A stretch of DNA of 64,000 bases from assembly GCF_000316515.1 (NCBI RefSeq), contig NC_019675.1:2257964-2321963 (forward strand). Reading direction: 5' to 3'. Below the pieces are notes generated by a model. It saw nothing but the letters and a program-made list of their open reading frames with translations, was not told the origin of the DNA and did not search any database. The translations under genes and the position numbers were made by a program. Positions 51,988 through 64,000 of the stretch are shown here, in pieces; the stretch's first letter is position 1, and each line of letters starts with the position of its first letter. Source of the stretch: Cyanobium gracile PCC 6307 (lineage in GTDB: Bacteria; Cyanobacteriota; Cyanobacteriia; PCC-6307; Cyanobiaceae).

Positions 51988-54353
51988 TACCTGTCGGGTG
52001 GGGGGCCGGCCTTGCCCAGGCGGGCGGGGATCGCCTGCTCGTAGGTGTGGCGCAGCTGCTCCACCGCCAGCGCCAGCAGGGGCTCGCCGCCCCACGCCAC
52101 CACCAGGCGGGAATCCGCCGTGACCGTGCCCAGGCGCTCGGCCGGCACGGCCTCACCGGCCTCGGCCAGGGCGGCCCGCCAGGCCGCCTCCTGCTCCGGC
52201 GCCACGCTCACCAGCACCCGGGCGCCGCCCTCGGCGAACAGCAGCCGGTCGGCTCGCCCCGCGCCGGCAGGCAGCTCCAGCGCCGCCCCCAGGCCGGAGG
52301 CGATGCAGGCCTCCGCCAGCGCCACCGCCAGGCCGCCATCGGAAAGGTCGTGGGCGGAGCGCACCAGACCGGCGGCGATGGCCTGGCGCAGGAAGCCCTG
52401 CACCTGGCCCTCCAGGGCCAGATCCGTCAGCGGCGGGCGGCCGGTGAGCCGGCCGTGCACCACCTCCAGGTAGCTGCTGGCCCCCAGCCCCAGGCGTTCG
52501 TCGCCGCTCTCCTGCAGCGGCACCCCGAGCAGCCAGACGCCATCGCCGGCCTCGCCCCAGGCCAGCCCCGTCACGTGGGCCAGGTCGTGCACCAGCCCCA
52601 CCATGCCCACCACCGGGGTGGGGTGGATCGGCTGCATCCGCCCATCGGGCAGGCGGGTCTCGTTGTACAGCGAGACGTTGCCGCCGGTGACCGGCGTGGC
52701 CAGGGCGCTGCAGGCCGCCGACAGGCCCCGGCAGGCCATCGCCAGCTGCCAGTAGCCGATGGCCGTGTCGGGGGAGGGGAAGTTGAGGTTGTCGGTGACC
52801 GCCAGGGGCTCGGCGCCGCTGCAGGAGAGGTTGCGGGCCGCCTCCGCCACCGCCGCCATGGCACCCCGCTCTGGATCGAGGGCCACCCAGCGGTTGGGGC
52901 AGTCGACCGTCGCCGCCACGCCGCGGGTCGCCGGCGCCATCGCCCCTTCCCCCTGCTGGGGCCGCAGCCGGACCACCGCCGCATCGGCACCGCCGGGCAG
53001 CACCACGGTGTTGGCCTGCACCTGGTGGTCGTACTGGCGGTAGACCCAGCGCTTGCTGGCGATGGTGGGGTCATCCAGCAGGCGCAGCAGGGCGTCACCC
53101 CAGCCGAGCGGTCCGTCGGCCATCTCCAGGCCGCCGGCCGCCGCCGCGGGCAGCTCGGCTTCGCTCCAGGTCCAGTGGGCCTGGAGGTCGGCGGGGGGTT
53201 CGGCCAGCAGCTCGTGGTGGTTGATCGGCGTGTCGTCCGCCAGGGCGCTGGCGGGCACCTCGGCCGCCACCTCGCCGTGCTGCAGCACCCGCACCACGTT
53301 CTCCTGCAGCACCCGGCCCACCACCGCCGCCTGCAGGCCCCAGCGGCGGAAGCGCTCCATCAGCGGCTCCTCCCGCCCGGCCGCCACCACGAACAGCATC
53401 CGCTCCTGGGATTCGCTCAGCAGGAACTCGTAGGCGCTCATGCCGCTCTCCCGCGCCGGCACCCGATCAAGATCCAGTTCGATGCCCAGGCCCCCCTTGG
53501 CGGCCATCTCCGAGCAGCTGCAGGTCAGACCGGCGGCGCCCATGTCCTGGGCCGCCACCACATCACCACTCTGGAAGGCCTCCAGGCAGGCCTCGATCAG
53601 CCCCTTCTCCAGGAATGGATCGCCCACCTGCACGGCGGGCCGGTCATCGAGGGAGGCCTCGGTGAGTTCAGCGCTGGCGAAGCTGGCGCCGCCCATGCCG
53701 TCGCGGCCCGTGGTGCTGCCCACGTAGACCACCGGATTGCCCACGCCCACCGCTCCGGAGCAGACGATGTCGTCGGTCTCCATCAGGCCCAGGGCCATGG
53801 CATTCACCAGCGGGTTGCCGCCGTAACTGGGATCGAACGCCACCTCACCCCCCACCGTCGGCACGCCGACGCAGTTGCCGTAGTGGGCGATGCCGGCCAC
53901 CACCCCCTCCATCAGGCCCACGTTGCGCTCGTCCTCCAGCGGCCCGAAGCGCAGGGCATTGAGCAGGGCGATCGGGCGCGCCCCCATGGTGAAGATGTCC
54001 CGCAGGATGCCCCCCACCCCGGTGGCCGCCCCCTGGAAGGGCTCCACCGCCGAGGGGTGGTTGTGGCTCTCGATCTTGAAGGCCAGCCGCTGCCCCTCGC
54101 CCAGGTCCACCACGCCGGCGTTCTCGCCCGGCCCCACCAGGATGCGGGGGCCCGTGGTGGGGAACTGGCCCAGCAGGGGGCGAGAGTTGCGGTAGCAGCA
54201 GTGCTCCGACCACATCACCCCGAACATGCCCAGCTCGGCCCGGTTGGGGGGCCGGCCGAGGCGGCGCACGATCTCGTCGTAGTCGCCCTGGCTCAGGCCC
54301 TCCTTGCGCAGGGCCTCGGGCACCGAGAAGAACGGGGTCGAGGCAGGAACCAC
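51987..54353 (-). CDS. purL: Phosphoribosylformylglycinamidine synthase subunit PurL
   Basis: A 788-residue small-type PurL (needs PurS and PurQ). I place the start at GTG 54353, giving [20 protein letters not shown]; the frame is open further but overlaps the PRC gene. Motifs: [61 protein letters not shown], and [16 protein letters not shown]. It is coupled to purF. Confidence 0.95.
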   Translation of the reverse strand: MVPASTPFFSVPEALRKEGLSQGDYDEIVRRLGRPPNRAELGMFGVMWSEHCCYRNSRPLLGQFPTTGPRILVGPGENAGVVDLGEGQRLAFKIESHNHPSAVEPFQGAATGVGGILRDIFTMGARPIALLNALRFGPLEDERNVGLMEGVVAGIAHYGNCVGVPTVGGEVAFDPSYGGNPLVNAMALGLMETDDIVCSGAVGVGNPVVYVGSTTGRDGMGGASFASAELTEASLDDRPAVQVGDPFLEKGLIEACLEAFQSGDVVAAQDMGAAGLTCSCSEMAAKGGLGIELDLDRVPARESGMSAYEFLLSESQERMLFVVAAGREEPLMERFRRWGLQAAVVGRVLQENVVRVLQHGEVAAEVPASALADDTPINHHELLAEPPADLQAHWTWSEAELPAAAAGGLEMADGPLGWGDALLRLLDDPTIASKRWVYRQYDHQVQANTVVLPGGADAAVVRLRPQQGEGAMAPATRGVAATVDCPNRWVALDPERGAMAAVAEAARNLSCSGAEPLAVTDNLNFPSPDTAIGYWQLAMACRGLSAACSALATPVTGGNVSLYNETRLPDGRMQPIHPTPVVGMVGLVHDLAHVTGLAWGEAGDGVWLLGVPLQESGDERLGLGASSYLEVVHGRLTGRPPLTDLALEGQVQGFLRQAIAAGLVRSAHDLSDGGLAVALAEACIASGLGAALELPAGAGRADRLLFAEGGARVLVSVAPEQEAAWRAALAEAGEAVPAERLGTVTADSRLVVAWGGEPLLALAVEQLRHTYEQAIPARLGKAGPPPDR

Positions 54354-54381
54354 CGGGGGGCGCGGCAACGGCTCTCCAGTA

Positions 54382-55284
54382 TCAGATCCAGGGGTCGTCG
54401 GCTTCGCGGGGCTCCCGGCCCCGGTAGCGATCGCGGCGCGGTTCCGGCTCCGGCGGGGGCGGCTGGGGGGGCTCCCGGTACTCCCGGGGCGGTTCCTGGG
54501 GCTCCTCCTCCTCGGGCCAGTCCTCCAGCGGGTCGGGTTCGTCCCGCTCGTCGGTGTAGCGCTCCTGGGGATAGGGGTCGGCCCCGTCGGGCTCATCGTC
54601 GTAGGGGTCGCGGCGCTCCCTCCCAGCGTCGGGGTCGCGATCGGGCCAGGGCCGCTCCTCGCGGAAGGCGTCCGGCCAGGGGGGCTCCTCCATCCAGCCC
54701 TCCAGCCGCTCCTCGACGCGGCCGCCCACCTCCTGCACCTGCTCCTTCCAGCGCCGCGAGCGGCGCAGCAGCTGCTGGCGCACGCTGGCGCGGGCCACCG
54801 GCAGATCATCCAGCCCCCGCAGGGCGGTGAACACCCGGCCGGGCTGCTGGTCGACGATCCGGTCGGGACTGAGGCGCCAGCGGCTGGTGCCGGGCAGCCG
54901 CGGGTCGCTGCGGGCCACCAGGTAGTGCAGGATGCGGCCGCTGCGCAGTTCCACAGCGGCGTCAGCCACCAGCCCCAGGGGCACGTCATCGGCGCCGGTG
55001 AGGGCCGCGTCGATCAGGGTCGGCAGCCGTTCCAGGGTGGCCGCGTCCGTCTCCGCCGGCTCCCCCTTCACGAACACCTCCTGCTCCCCCAGGCCCCGCA
55101 GCTGGTCCAGCCGCCAGACGAGCCGCCGCTGGGCGAAGGCCGAGGGCCGGCTGGCCCAGCCCAGCAGCCGGTGCACCGGTGGATGCATCCAGGCCAGCAC
55201 CCCGGCGCCGCGTTCGAGGCCCTGATCGCACCGCACCTGCCGCCGCAGCAGATCGCTCAGCAGCAGCTGGTCGGGAAGACCCAC
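54382..55284 (-). CDS. PRC-barrel domain protein
   Basis: A 300-residue protein with two PRC-barrel-like halves: the first to about residue 85 ([21 protein letters not shown]), the second about 100-160 ([25 protein letters not shown]). The last 115 residues are low-complexity, rich in Pro, Glu, Asp and Arg. PRC barrels bind RNA or proteins; no specific role is known for this gene, which is conserved between dnaN and purL. It lies 4 bp from dnaN. Confidence 0.85.
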   Translation of the reverse strand: MGLPDQLLLSDLLRRQVRCDQGLERGAGVLAWMHPPVHRLLGWASRPSAFAQRRLVWRLDQLRGLGEQEVFVKGEPAETDAATLERLPTLIDAALTGADDVPLGLVADAAVELRSGRILHYLVARSDPRLPGTSRWRLSPDRIVDQQPGRVFTALRGLDDLPVARASVRQQLLRRSRRWKEQVQEVGGRVEERLEGWMEEPPWPDAFREERPWPDRDPDAGRERRDPYDDEPDGADPYPQERYTDERDEPDPLEDWPEEEEPQEPPREYREPPQPPPPEPEPRRDRYRGREPREADDPWI

Positions 55285-55288
55285 GGGC

Positions 55289-56446
55289 TCAGCTGGTGCG
55301 GATCTGGACGGGCATCACCAGGTAGGTGAACGCCTCATCGGCCCCCACCGGCGCCAGCACGGCCGGCGTGGTGGCGGCATTGCACTGCAGCACCACCTGG
55401 TCGGAGCCCATGGCCTTGAGGCCATCGAGCAGGTAGCGGACGTTGAAGGCGATCTCGATCGCCTCCCCCTCGATCGTGGCCGCCAGCGATTCCGAGCCGC
55501 TGCCCACGTCCTGGGCGTCGGCCCGGATCGTGGCCGTGCCGGCGGCCGGGTCGGCGCTGATCTTGACCACGTTGTTGTGCTGGTCGGCCAGCACCGCCAC
55601 CCGCTCGAGGGCGGCGATGAAGGCGCGGCGGTCGAGCACCATGCGGCGCTGGAAGGAGGCCGGGATCAGCTGGCGGTAGTTGGGGTAGGTGCCGTCGAGG
55701 CTGCGGCTGGTGAGCACCTGGTCGGCGGAGAGCACCACCACCTGGCCGCGCTCGCAGAACAGGCTCAGGGGCTCCTGGGAGCCGCGGCCCGAGAGGATCC
55801 GCTCCAGCTCCCGCAGGGACCGTGCCGGCACGGTAACGGCGAAATCCTCGCCATCGGCGGCCGGCTGGTCGGTGGCCTCCACCGCGTGGGAGAGGCGCTG
55901 CACCGCCAGGCGGTGGCCGTCGGTGGCGGCGCACTCCAGGCCTTCGCCGTCCAGGCGCAGGTGCACGCCCGTCAGCAACTGCTTGTTCTCATCCGGGCTG
56001 CTGGCGAACAGGGTGGCCCGCAGGCCCTTCACCAGGGCCTCGGCGTGGAAGCGGATCGGGGTACCGCTCTGGGCCAGGGGCAGGTCCGGGTAGTCGTCGG
56101 CGGGCATCCCCCGCATCCTGTAGCTGCCGGAGAGGTTGGTCAGCTCCAGCTGCTCCTCCCCCTCCGGGCAGCTGAGGCTGATGGGGCTGTCGGTGGCCAG
56201 ACGCGCCACGATCTCGCCGAACATCTTCGCCGGCAGGGTGATGGCGCCGCTGGTCTCGACGGCGGCGGGCAGGCTCGTCTGGATGCCGAGGCTGAGGTCG
56301 AAGCCGGTGAGGCTGAGGCGGCCGGTGCCCGCATCGGCGGTGAGCAGCACGTTGGCCAGCACCGGATGGGTGGGGCGGGTCGCCACCGCCCGGCTGACCA
56401 GCTGGAGGCTGGCGCTGAGTTCAGCCTGGGAGCAGACCAGCTTCAT
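55289..56446 (-). CDS. dnaN: DNA polymerase III beta sliding clamp
   Basis: A 385-residue clamp with three topologically repeated domains. It starts MKLVCSQAELSASLQLVSRA; later landmarks are ATDGHRLAVQRL, DGTYPNYRQLIP and the C-terminal AFTYLVMPVQIRTS, the conserved peptide-binding end. ATG 56446 is chosen; upstream sequence in the same frame is not coding. It heads the dnaN-PRC-purL-purF operon. Confidence 0.97.
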   Translation of the reverse strand: MKLVCSQAELSASLQLVSRAVATRPTHPVLANVLLTADAGTGRLSLTGFDLSLGIQTSLPAAVETSGAITLPAKMFGEIVARLATDSPISLSCPEGEEQLELTNLSGSYRMRGMPADDYPDLPLAQSGTPIRFHAEALVKGLRATLFASSPDENKQLLTGVHLRLDGEGLECAATDGHRLAVQRLSHAVEATDQPAADGEDFAVTVPARSLRELERILSGRGSQEPLSLFCERGQVVVLSADQVLTSRSLDGTYPNYRQLIPASFQRRMVLDRRAFIAALERVAVLADQHNNVVKISADPAAGTATIRADAQDVGSGSESLAATIEGEAIEIAFNVRYLLDGLKAMGSDQVVLQCNAATTPAVLAPVGADEAFTYLVMPVQIRTS

Positions 56447-56819
56447 GGCGGAGGCCGGCGAGGGCGGCACGGCGTTCGTGAGGCCCCACGGTTTCACAGG
56501 GCGCGCCAAAGCGCAACGGGTGGTCTCCCGACTGTTCAGAGGATCAATCAAGGATTGAGAAGAAGAAAAACAGCCCGTCGTCGTAGGGGCGGGGGAAAAC
56601 GGGTAAAGCGGTTCACTCCCCTTGCCATCACTTGGTTTTCCTGGCTCGATGGTTGGGGAAAGGGCGCCGCAACGGGGCCGTTTCCAGGGGTTTTCCACCG
56701 ATTCCCGGGCCTGGGGAATCCGCGGCCCGCCCACGTGGGTTTTCCCTCCCCCGGCTCTCCCGGTCGGCGGTGGGGAATGTCCCAGGATTTCCCCAGACGG
56801 TTGGGCCAGCGTCAGGCGA
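56447..56819. other. Candidate replication origin upstream of dnaN
   Basis: A 373-bp gap without genes. It has clustered DnaA-box-like motifs: TTTTCCACC (56,691-56,699, one base from TTTTCCACA), TTTTCCTGG (56,636), TTTTCCCTC (56,740), and on the other strand TTTTCCCCC (56,591-56,599), plus several CCCCAA or GGGGAA variants. In Synechococcus the origin lies upstream of dnaN with TTTTCCACA boxes. AT-rich unwinding sequence is modest (56,555-56,575). The dnaN promoter must also lie here. Confidence 0.5.
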
Positions 56820-57950
56820 TCAGAAGCCCATCACCTTGGCCACGGTCTCGGTGTCCGGGGCGATGCCGGTGTGGAAGGTGGCGTCGTTGTTCTCGATCGC
56901 CGTCGTCGGGTCCTTGAGGCCGTTGCCGGTGAGCACGCACACCACCGTGGCGCCGGCGGGCACCTCCTCCCGCCGCTTGATCAGGCCCGCCACCGAGGCG
57001 GCGCTGGCGGGCTCGCAGAACACCCCTTCCCCCTGGCCCAGCAGCTTGTAGGCCTCGATGATCTCGGCGTCGGTGACGGCCATGAAGTCGCCGTTGCTCT
57101 CGCTGCGGGCGTTGAGGGCGTTCTCCTTGTTCACCGGATTGCCGATGCGGATCGCCGTGGCGATGGTGTCCGGTTGCTCCACGGTGTGCCCCAGCACCAT
57201 CGGGGCGGCCCCGGCGGCCTGGAAGCCCATCATCCGCGGCAGGACCGTGCTGTGGCCCGCCTGGCGGTACTCCTTGAAGCCCATCCAGTAGGCGCTGATG
57301 TTGCCGGCGTTGCCCACCGGGATGCAGAGCCAGTCGGGGGCTTCGCCGAGGGCGTCGACCACCTCGAAGGCGGCCGTCTTCTGCCCCTGCAGCCGGTACG
57401 GGTTGAGGGAGTTCACCAGGGTGACCGGGTAGCGGTCAGCCACGTCCCGAACGATCGCCAGGGCCCGGTCGAAGTTGCCCTGCACCGCCAGCACCTCGGC
57501 GCCGTAGAGCAGGGCCTGGGCCAGCTTCCCCTGGGCCACGTAGCCGTCGGGGATCAGCACGAAGGCCCGCATCCCGCCCCGGCGCGCGTAGGCGGCCGCG
57601 GCTGCTGATGTGTTGCCGGTGCTGGCGCAGATCACCGCCTCCGAGCCCGCCTCCTTGGCCTTGCTGATGGCCATCGTCATGCCCCGGTCCTTGAAGGAGC
57701 CGGTGGGGTTGAGGCCGTCGTACTTGAGGAACACCTTGACGCCGCGGCCCACCCGTTCGGCGATCACCGGCGCCGGAATCAGGGGCGTGGCCCCCTCCCG
57801 CAGGGTCACCACCGGCGTGGCGTCACTGACGGGCAGCCAGCTGCGGTAGGCCTCGATCAGCCCCGGCCAGTCCTGCATGGTGGGCTGCCGGCCCAGGCGT
57901 CGCAGGGCTCGTAGCAGGGGCACGGGGGACAGCGGCGTGGCTGACGTCAA
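56820..57950 (-). CDS. thrC: Threonine synthase
   Basis: A 376-residue PLP enzyme converting O-phosphohomoserine to threonine. The PLP lysine is in [12 protein letters not shown], followed by [16 protein letters not shown] and the phosphate-binding loop [17 protein letters not shown] 57950 gives a slightly long N terminus; ATG 57878 ([12 protein letters not shown]) is another choice. It reads toward the origin region and dnaN. Confidence 0.95.
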   Translation of the reverse strand: MTSATPLSPVPLLRALRRLGRQPTMQDWPGLIEAYRSWLPVSDATPVVTLREGATPLIPAPVIAERVGRGVKVFLKYDGLNPTGSFKDRGMTMAISKAKEAGSEAVICASTGNTSAAAAAYARRGGMRAFVLIPDGYVAQGKLAQALLYGAEVLAVQGNFDRALAIVRDVADRYPVTLVNSLNPYRLQGQKTAAFEVVDALGEAPDWLCIPVGNAGNISAYWMGFKEYRQAGHSTVLPRMMGFQAAGAAPMVLGHTVEQPDTIATAIRIGNPVNKENALNARSESNGDFMAVTDAEIIEAYKLLGQGEGVFCEPASAASVAGLIKRREEVPAGATVVCVLTGNGLKDPTTAIENNDATFHTGIAPDTETVAKVMGF

Positions 57951-57972
57951 TGTAGGGCTCCGGTCTGACGCG

Positions 57973-58587
57973 TCAGGGGGCGGGGGCGGCCGGCGCCGGC
58001 GCGGCGGGTGCCGGCGCCGGGGTCGCCTGCGGTTCGCTGCCCCGCAGCCCGTCCAGGGGCGACTCGGAGAAGAAGCGCACCAGTTCGCTGATCGAGGAGG
58101 CCTTGGACGCCAGCGCCATGAGGGCCGGGAGGCTCACCTCCAGTTCCCGGGTCGGGTAGGCCCGCAGGAAGGTGATGGCCGACAGCGACCCCTTGCCCTC
58201 GTAGGTGCCCAGCACCATGGCGGCCCGCAGGGCGGGCACGCCGGCTTCCGGGGCCCGCAGGGGGAACAGGATCCGGGCCAGGCGGGCCAGGATCGCCTCA
58301 CCGATGCGGGTGTTGAGCAGGCGGCTCATCAGCACGATCGGCAGCCGCACCGATTCGTTCAGCAGCTTGCTGACCTGTTTCGGGTCCTGGCGGCCCAGCC
58401 GCAGCACGTCGGCCAGCAGGCCGCGGGCCTCACCGGTGGTGGCCAGGTGCTCCAGGTCGGCCACCGGGATCGAGCGTCGGAAGGCCCCGCTGGTGAACAC
58501 CAGGTTCTCGGTGGCCATGGCCGCGGGAGTCGAGCAGCACAGTCCCAGACCCAGGACAGCGGCCAGGAGCCTTCGCCGCTTGTTCAC
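57973..58587 (-). CDS. DUF1400 (alpha/beta-hydrolase-associated) exported protein
   Basis: A 204-residue protein with a signal peptide ([19 protein letters not shown]). It then shows the DUF1400 pattern: [37 protein letters not shown], and [20 protein letters not shown]. In other cyanobacteria this domain precedes a hydrolase domain, which is absent here. The C terminus is an Ala-Pro repeat. Role unknown. Confidence 0.8.
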   Translation of the reverse strand: MNKRRRLLAAVLGLGLCCSTPAAMATENLVFTSGAFRRSIPVADLEHLATTGEARGLLADVLRLGRQDPKQVSKLLNESVRLPIVLMSRLLNTRIGEAILARLARILFPLRAPEAGVPALRAAMVLGTYEGKGSLSAITFLRAYPTRELEVSLPALMALASKASSISELVRFFSESPLDGLRGSEPQATPAPAPAAPAPAAPAP

Positions 58588-58623
58588 GCTTGTCTCCCTT
58601 GGATCCGATTGACTCTACGGATC

Positions 58624-60576
58624 TCAGGCACCGGACACACCGGCCGCCTGACGCACCGCCGGTGTCACCAGCACATCGCGCAGCAGGTGCACCACGCCTC
58701 TCTCCGCCAGACCCTTGGCCACCTGCAGTCCCATGCGGCGCAGATCCGGCTCCCCCAGCACCCGCGGCAGGCGCTTCAGCAGCAGCGACGGCTCGAAGCC
58801 GGGCAGGTCGCGCAGGATCGCCAGCAGCTCCTGGATCGGCTCCAGATCCAGCAGTGGCGGGCTCGCCAGGGAGGGCGGCAGGGCCCGCAGCCCCGGCGGC
58901 AGCAGACGCGTAGGCAGCCGCCGGCCAAGCCGCAGGGTGGTGTTCCAGGCCAGGGCATCCATCTGCAGCACCAGTGCATCGACGAGCTGCTGGCGCAGCA
59001 GCCCGCCGTTGGGGGAGAAGAGGAAATCCAGCACCTGGTCGAGCAGGCCGTCGAGGTCGAGCTGGTCCTGCAGCGAGGCACTGGCCACCAGGCTCTCCAG
59101 CCGCTGCCAGCGGAACTCGTCGCCGTCGTAGAGCATCTCCCGCAGGCTGCGCCGCAGCTCGGGATCGGGATCCTCCATCAGCCGGCGGGCGAAGTAGGGG
59201 TAGGCGGCGCCGAGGATCTTGAAGTCCGGGTCGACGCTCAGGGCGATGCCCTCGAGGGTGACCAGGGAACGGATGATCAGGGCGTAGTACGGCGGCACCT
59301 GGAAGGGGAAGCGGTACATCACCCCGGAGAGGTCGTCGGTGACCGCCTTGAAGTCCATGCGGCCCACCCCCATCTCCAGGGCCTGGCCGAACACCGTCTC
59401 GAAGGCCGGAACGATCGGCTCCAGATCCACCGCTTCCCCCAGGAAGCCCAGATGGACGAAGTCCTTGGAGAGGGCGCCGAAATTGCGGTTCACCAGGTGT
59501 ACCACCGCCTGGATCAGCCCGGTGCGCGCCTCCCGCGACACCTCGCTCATCATGCCGAAATCCAGGTAGGCCAGGCGTCCGTCGGGCAGGGCCAGCAGGT
59601 TGCCGGGGTGGGGATCGGCGTGGAAGAACCCGTGCTCCAGCAGCTGCTGCAGGCTGCAGTTCACCCCCACCTCCACCATCTGGTCGGGGTCGACCCCCAG
59701 GGCGCGCACCGCGTCGAGGTTGGTGAGCTTGACGCCGTCGATCCACTCCATCGTCAGCACCCGGCGGCTGGTGGCCTGGCGGTAGATGGCGGGGACGGCG
59801 ATGCGGGGGTTGTGGCTGTGGAGGCGGGCGAAGGTCTCGGCGTTGGTGGCCTCGTTGATGTAGTCCATCTCCTCGAAGACCCGCTTGCCGAGTTCATCGA
59901 TCAGACCCACCAGATCGCTCTTGATCAGCCCCACATTCCGGTTCAGCCAGGCGGCGATGTTGCGGACGATGTAGAGGTCGAGGGTGATCTGCTCCCGCAG
60001 GCCCGGCCGCTGCACCTTCACCGCCACCCGTTCACCGCTCATCAGCACCCCCCGGTGCACCTGGCCGAGGGAGGCGGCGGAGATCGGCTCTTTCTCCAGG
60101 GAGGCGAAGATCGTCTCCACCGGAGCGCCGAGGTCCTCCTCGATGCAGGCCATGGCCAGGGCGCTGTCGAAGCCCGGCAGCTGGTCCTGCAGCTGGGCCA
60201 GCTCCTCAAGCAGCACCGGCGGAATGATGTCGGGCCGGGTGGAGAGGGCCTGGCCCGCCTTGATGAAGGCGGGGCCGAGGGCCACCAGCAGCTCGGCGCA
60301 CTCCCGGGCCCGTTCGCGCGCCCGGGCGGGGTTGGCCAGCTGGCCGGTGAACCAGTCGAAGCCCACCCCCAGGAGGTAAAGACCGATCGGCACCAGCGTC
60401 TGCCAGATCCGCCGGGCCAGGCGCATCGGGTGGCCGGCGTAGATGCGGGTGATGGCGGCCGGGTCGTAGCTGAGCAGGCCCGCCGCCTCCAGGAAGTCCC
60501 CCATCTCGACGCCCATCTCGACGGTGGCGGCCGGGCGCTCGGGGATCGGGACAGGGGCTGGGGGGGAGGAGACCAT
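58624..60576 (-). CDS. ABC1/UbiB/ADCK family atypical kinase
   Basis: A 650-residue protein. The family KxGQ motif is AFIKAGQALSTRPD, the Ala-rich nucleotide loop is SAASLGQVHRG, and the kinase motifs are VAVKVQRPG (Lys), HADPHPGNLL (catalytic loop) and LDFGMM (metal). Hydrophobic segments near the N terminus (LVPIGLYLLGVGF) suggest membrane contact. In cyanobacteria such proteins are linked to prenylquinone metabolism; the target is not known here. Confidence 0.9.
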   Translation of the reverse strand: MVSSPPAPVPIPERPAATVEMGVEMGDFLEAAGLLSYDPAAITRIYAGHPMRLARRIWQTLVPIGLYLLGVGFDWFTGQLANPARARERARECAELLVALGPAFIKAGQALSTRPDIIPPVLLEELAQLQDQLPGFDSALAMACIEEDLGAPVETIFASLEKEPISAASLGQVHRGVLMSGERVAVKVQRPGLREQITLDLYIVRNIAAWLNRNVGLIKSDLVGLIDELGKRVFEEMDYINEATNAETFARLHSHNPRIAVPAIYRQATSRRVLTMEWIDGVKLTNLDAVRALGVDPDQMVEVGVNCSLQQLLEHGFFHADPHPGNLLALPDGRLAYLDFGMMSEVSREARTGLIQAVVHLVNRNFGALSKDFVHLGFLGEAVDLEPIVPAFETVFGQALEMGVGRMDFKAVTDDLSGVMYRFPFQVPPYYALIIRSLVTLEGIALSVDPDFKILGAAYPYFARRLMEDPDPELRRSLREMLYDGDEFRWQRLESLVASASLQDQLDLDGLLDQVLDFLFSPNGGLLRQQLVDALVLQMDALAWNTTLRLGRRLPTRLLPPGLRALPPSLASPPLLDLEPIQELLAILRDLPGFEPSLLLKRLPRVLGEPDLRRMGLQVAKGLAERGVVHLLRDVLVTPAVRQAAGVSGA

Positions 60577-62354
60577 GGCTGGGGTGCACCGCCGCGGCGC
60601 CGGCAGGCGGAACCCCCTTCTAAACGAAAGTCACAGCCGCTACGGTCGGGCCACGTACCGATCGCTCGCCGGAGGCCTGGGTGCTCACGGGTCTGCGCCT
60701 CGAGAACATCGCCCTGATCGAGCGCCTGGAACTGGCGTTCTCGGCCGGCTTCACCGTGCTCACCGGCGAGACCGGCGCCGGCAAGTCGATCCTGCTGGAT
60801 GCCCTGGATGCCCTGCTCGGCGGAGCCCAGGGCAGCCAGGGGGCCCGCCTGCTGCGCCGCGGCGCCGAGCGGGGCCGCATTGAGGCCAGCTTCAGCCTGG
60901 CTGCCCCGGTGCGCGACTGGCTGGAGCGCCAGGAGCTGGAGGCCGAGGACGACGAGCTGCTGCTCAGCCGCGACTGGCGCCTGCAGGACGACCGGCTCAC
61001 CAGTCGCCACCGGCTCAACGGGGTGGTGGTGAGCCGCAACCAGGTGCTGGAGCTGCGCCCCCTGCTGCTCGATCTCACCGTCCAGGGCCAGACCCAGCAG
61101 CTGGGCCGCCCCGGCCAGCAGCGCCGCTGGCTGGATCGCTTCGCGGGCGAGGAGCTGGCTGCCCTTCTGGAGGCCACCCGCGCCGCCTGGCAACACTGGA
61201 AGGGGGAGGCCGACGCCCTGGCCCGGGCCCGCGCCGACCGGGACCGCTTCGCCCGGGATCGGGAGCGGCAGGAGGAGCTGCTGGCGGAGCTGGAGGCCGC
61301 CGACCTCGAGGACCCGGCCGAACGCCAGCGGCTCCAGGGCGAACAGGACCGCCTGGCCCACGCGGTGCGCCTGCAGGAGGGGGTGATGACCCTGATCGGC
61401 CGGCTGGTGGAGGGGGCCGAGGGGGCCCCCTCGGTGCTCGACCACCTGGCGGCCTGCGACCAGGAGCTGCAGACCATGGCCGGCCTCGACGCCGGTGTGG
61501 CACCGCTGCACGGGGCCTGCGCCGAGGCCCTGGCTGGCCTGCAGGATCTGGCCCGGGATCTTGATCGCTACGGCTCCCTGCTGGAGAGCGACCCCGACAG
61601 CCTGGCCCTGCTGCAGGAGCGCATGGCCCTGCTCAAGGCCCTGGAGCGCCGCCATGGCCAGACCCTGGCCGAACTGATCGCCCGGCGCGACGAGCTGCGC
61701 GACCAGCTGGCCGGGGCGGATGCCGAGGCGGCCCTGGCGGGGCTGGAGGCCGCCGAAGCCGCCGCCCGCCAGCGGCGCGACCGGGCCAATGCCGCGCTCA
61801 CCCGGGCCCGCACCGCTGCCGCCGGCCTGCTGGAGGACCAGCTGATGGCGGCCCTGCGCCCCATGGGATTGGCCAATGTGCGCTTCAGCGTGGCCCTCGG
61901 TGCCGCCGAGCCCGGCGAGGAGGGGGCCGATGCGGTGCAGTTCCTGTTCTCCGCCAACCCGGGCCAGCCGCTGGCGCCCCTGGTGGAGGTGGCCTCCGGC
62001 GGAGAGATGAGCCGCTTCCTGCTGGCGCTGAAAACCTGTCTGGCCGCGGCCGACCCCCACGTCACCCTGCTCTTCGATGAGATCGATGCGGGGGTGAGCG
62101 GCCGTGTCAGCGGCGCCATGGCCCAGCTGCTGCGGCGCCTGGCCGAGCGGCGCCAGGTGTTCTGCATCACCCACCAGCCCCTGGTGGCCGCCGCGGCCCA
62201 GCACCACTTCCGGGTCAGCAAGAGCGTCGAGGCGGGCCTCACCCACACGCGGGTGTCCCACCTGCGGGACACTCGCGAGCGCCAGGCGGAGCTGGCGGAA
62301 CTGGCCGGCGGTGATTCCGGCGAGGCCCACAGCTATGCCGCCAGCCTGCTGGGG

Positions 62355-64000
<1,646 letters not shown>

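Noticed and set aside
57877-60717. A 946-codon open frame on the plus strand opposite thrC, the DUF1400 gene and the ABC1 kinase gene
   Set aside because: It is a high-GC antisense shadow: its translation is His/Gln/Gly-rich without domains, while the other strand encodes three clear families.
60042-62330. A 762-codon minus-strand frame opposite recN
   Set aside because: Low-complexity antisense translation; recN on the plus strand has all its motifs.

Overview
The window looks like the chromosome of a GC-rich unicellular picocyanobacterium of the Cyanobium/Synechococcus type. This rests on the protein families (gap2, glycine-rich RRM protein, HpsJ-like protein, cyanobacterial phytochelatin-synthase-like protein, DUF502) and on gene order. 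From memory of marine Synechococcus and Prochlorococcus genomes, the two backbone blocks match the dnaN-proximal neighbourhood: thiL, gap2, murC, murB, ybaB, rsgA, tusA-like, dnaJ, grpE, dusA, rbp, argH, a SpoIIE-type phosphatase, ftsY, nusB, DUF502, hpsJ-like, queG, TPR and gyrA/parC (1-25,686), then purF, purL, a PRC-barrel gene, dnaN, thrC, a DUF1400 gene, an ABC1 kinase, recN and a P-type ATPase (50,428-64,000). A 373-bp gap upstream of dnaN (56,447-56,819) holds several DnaA-box-like TTTTCC motifs and is a candidate replication origin.

Between grpE and dusA sits a type IV pilus cluster, pilB-pilT-pilC. Its pilT carries an in-frame amber stop at 9,505-9,507.

Between gyrA/parC and purF, adjacent genes in the related genomes as I recall them, lies about 24.7 kb of accessory DNA (25,687-50,427). 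In order it holds a TetR-controlled Fe-S protein; a frameshifted secreted-protein gene; three overlapping membrane-protein genes; a P-loop kinase/RibD-C fusion; a GrpB pseudogene with two stops; a GNAT gene; and a MarR-controlled, tightly overlapped transporter operon (two YdcZ-like subunits, MFS, VOC, DUF1349).

The most notable element is an integron, about 36,349-46,915. The integrase gene (45,944-46,915) has the IntI-specific insertion and all tyrosine-recombinase residues. Next to its 3' end are a candidate attI and then about ten low-GC cassettes, all on the minus strand like intI, with attC sites between most of them. At several junctions the first bases of a cassette are complementary to the R'' box of its own attC, as expected of real cassettes. 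Cargo includes an AAC(3)-I-like acetyltransferase, a DUF2834 membrane protein, two NTF2-like proteins, an unknown protein with a HEPN-like RX4H motif, an AbiJ-NTD4-like defence protein and a MntA/HepT toxin-antitoxin pair. An IS3-family element interrupts one cassette, and an IS91-like element with its own tyrosine recombinase occupies the attI-proximal cassette.

Beyond intI are a Phd/PIN toxin-antitoxin pair under a palindromic operator, a double GNAT protein, a phytochelatin-synthase-like protein and a GT4 glycosyltransferase. I saw no rRNA, tRNA or CRISPR array.
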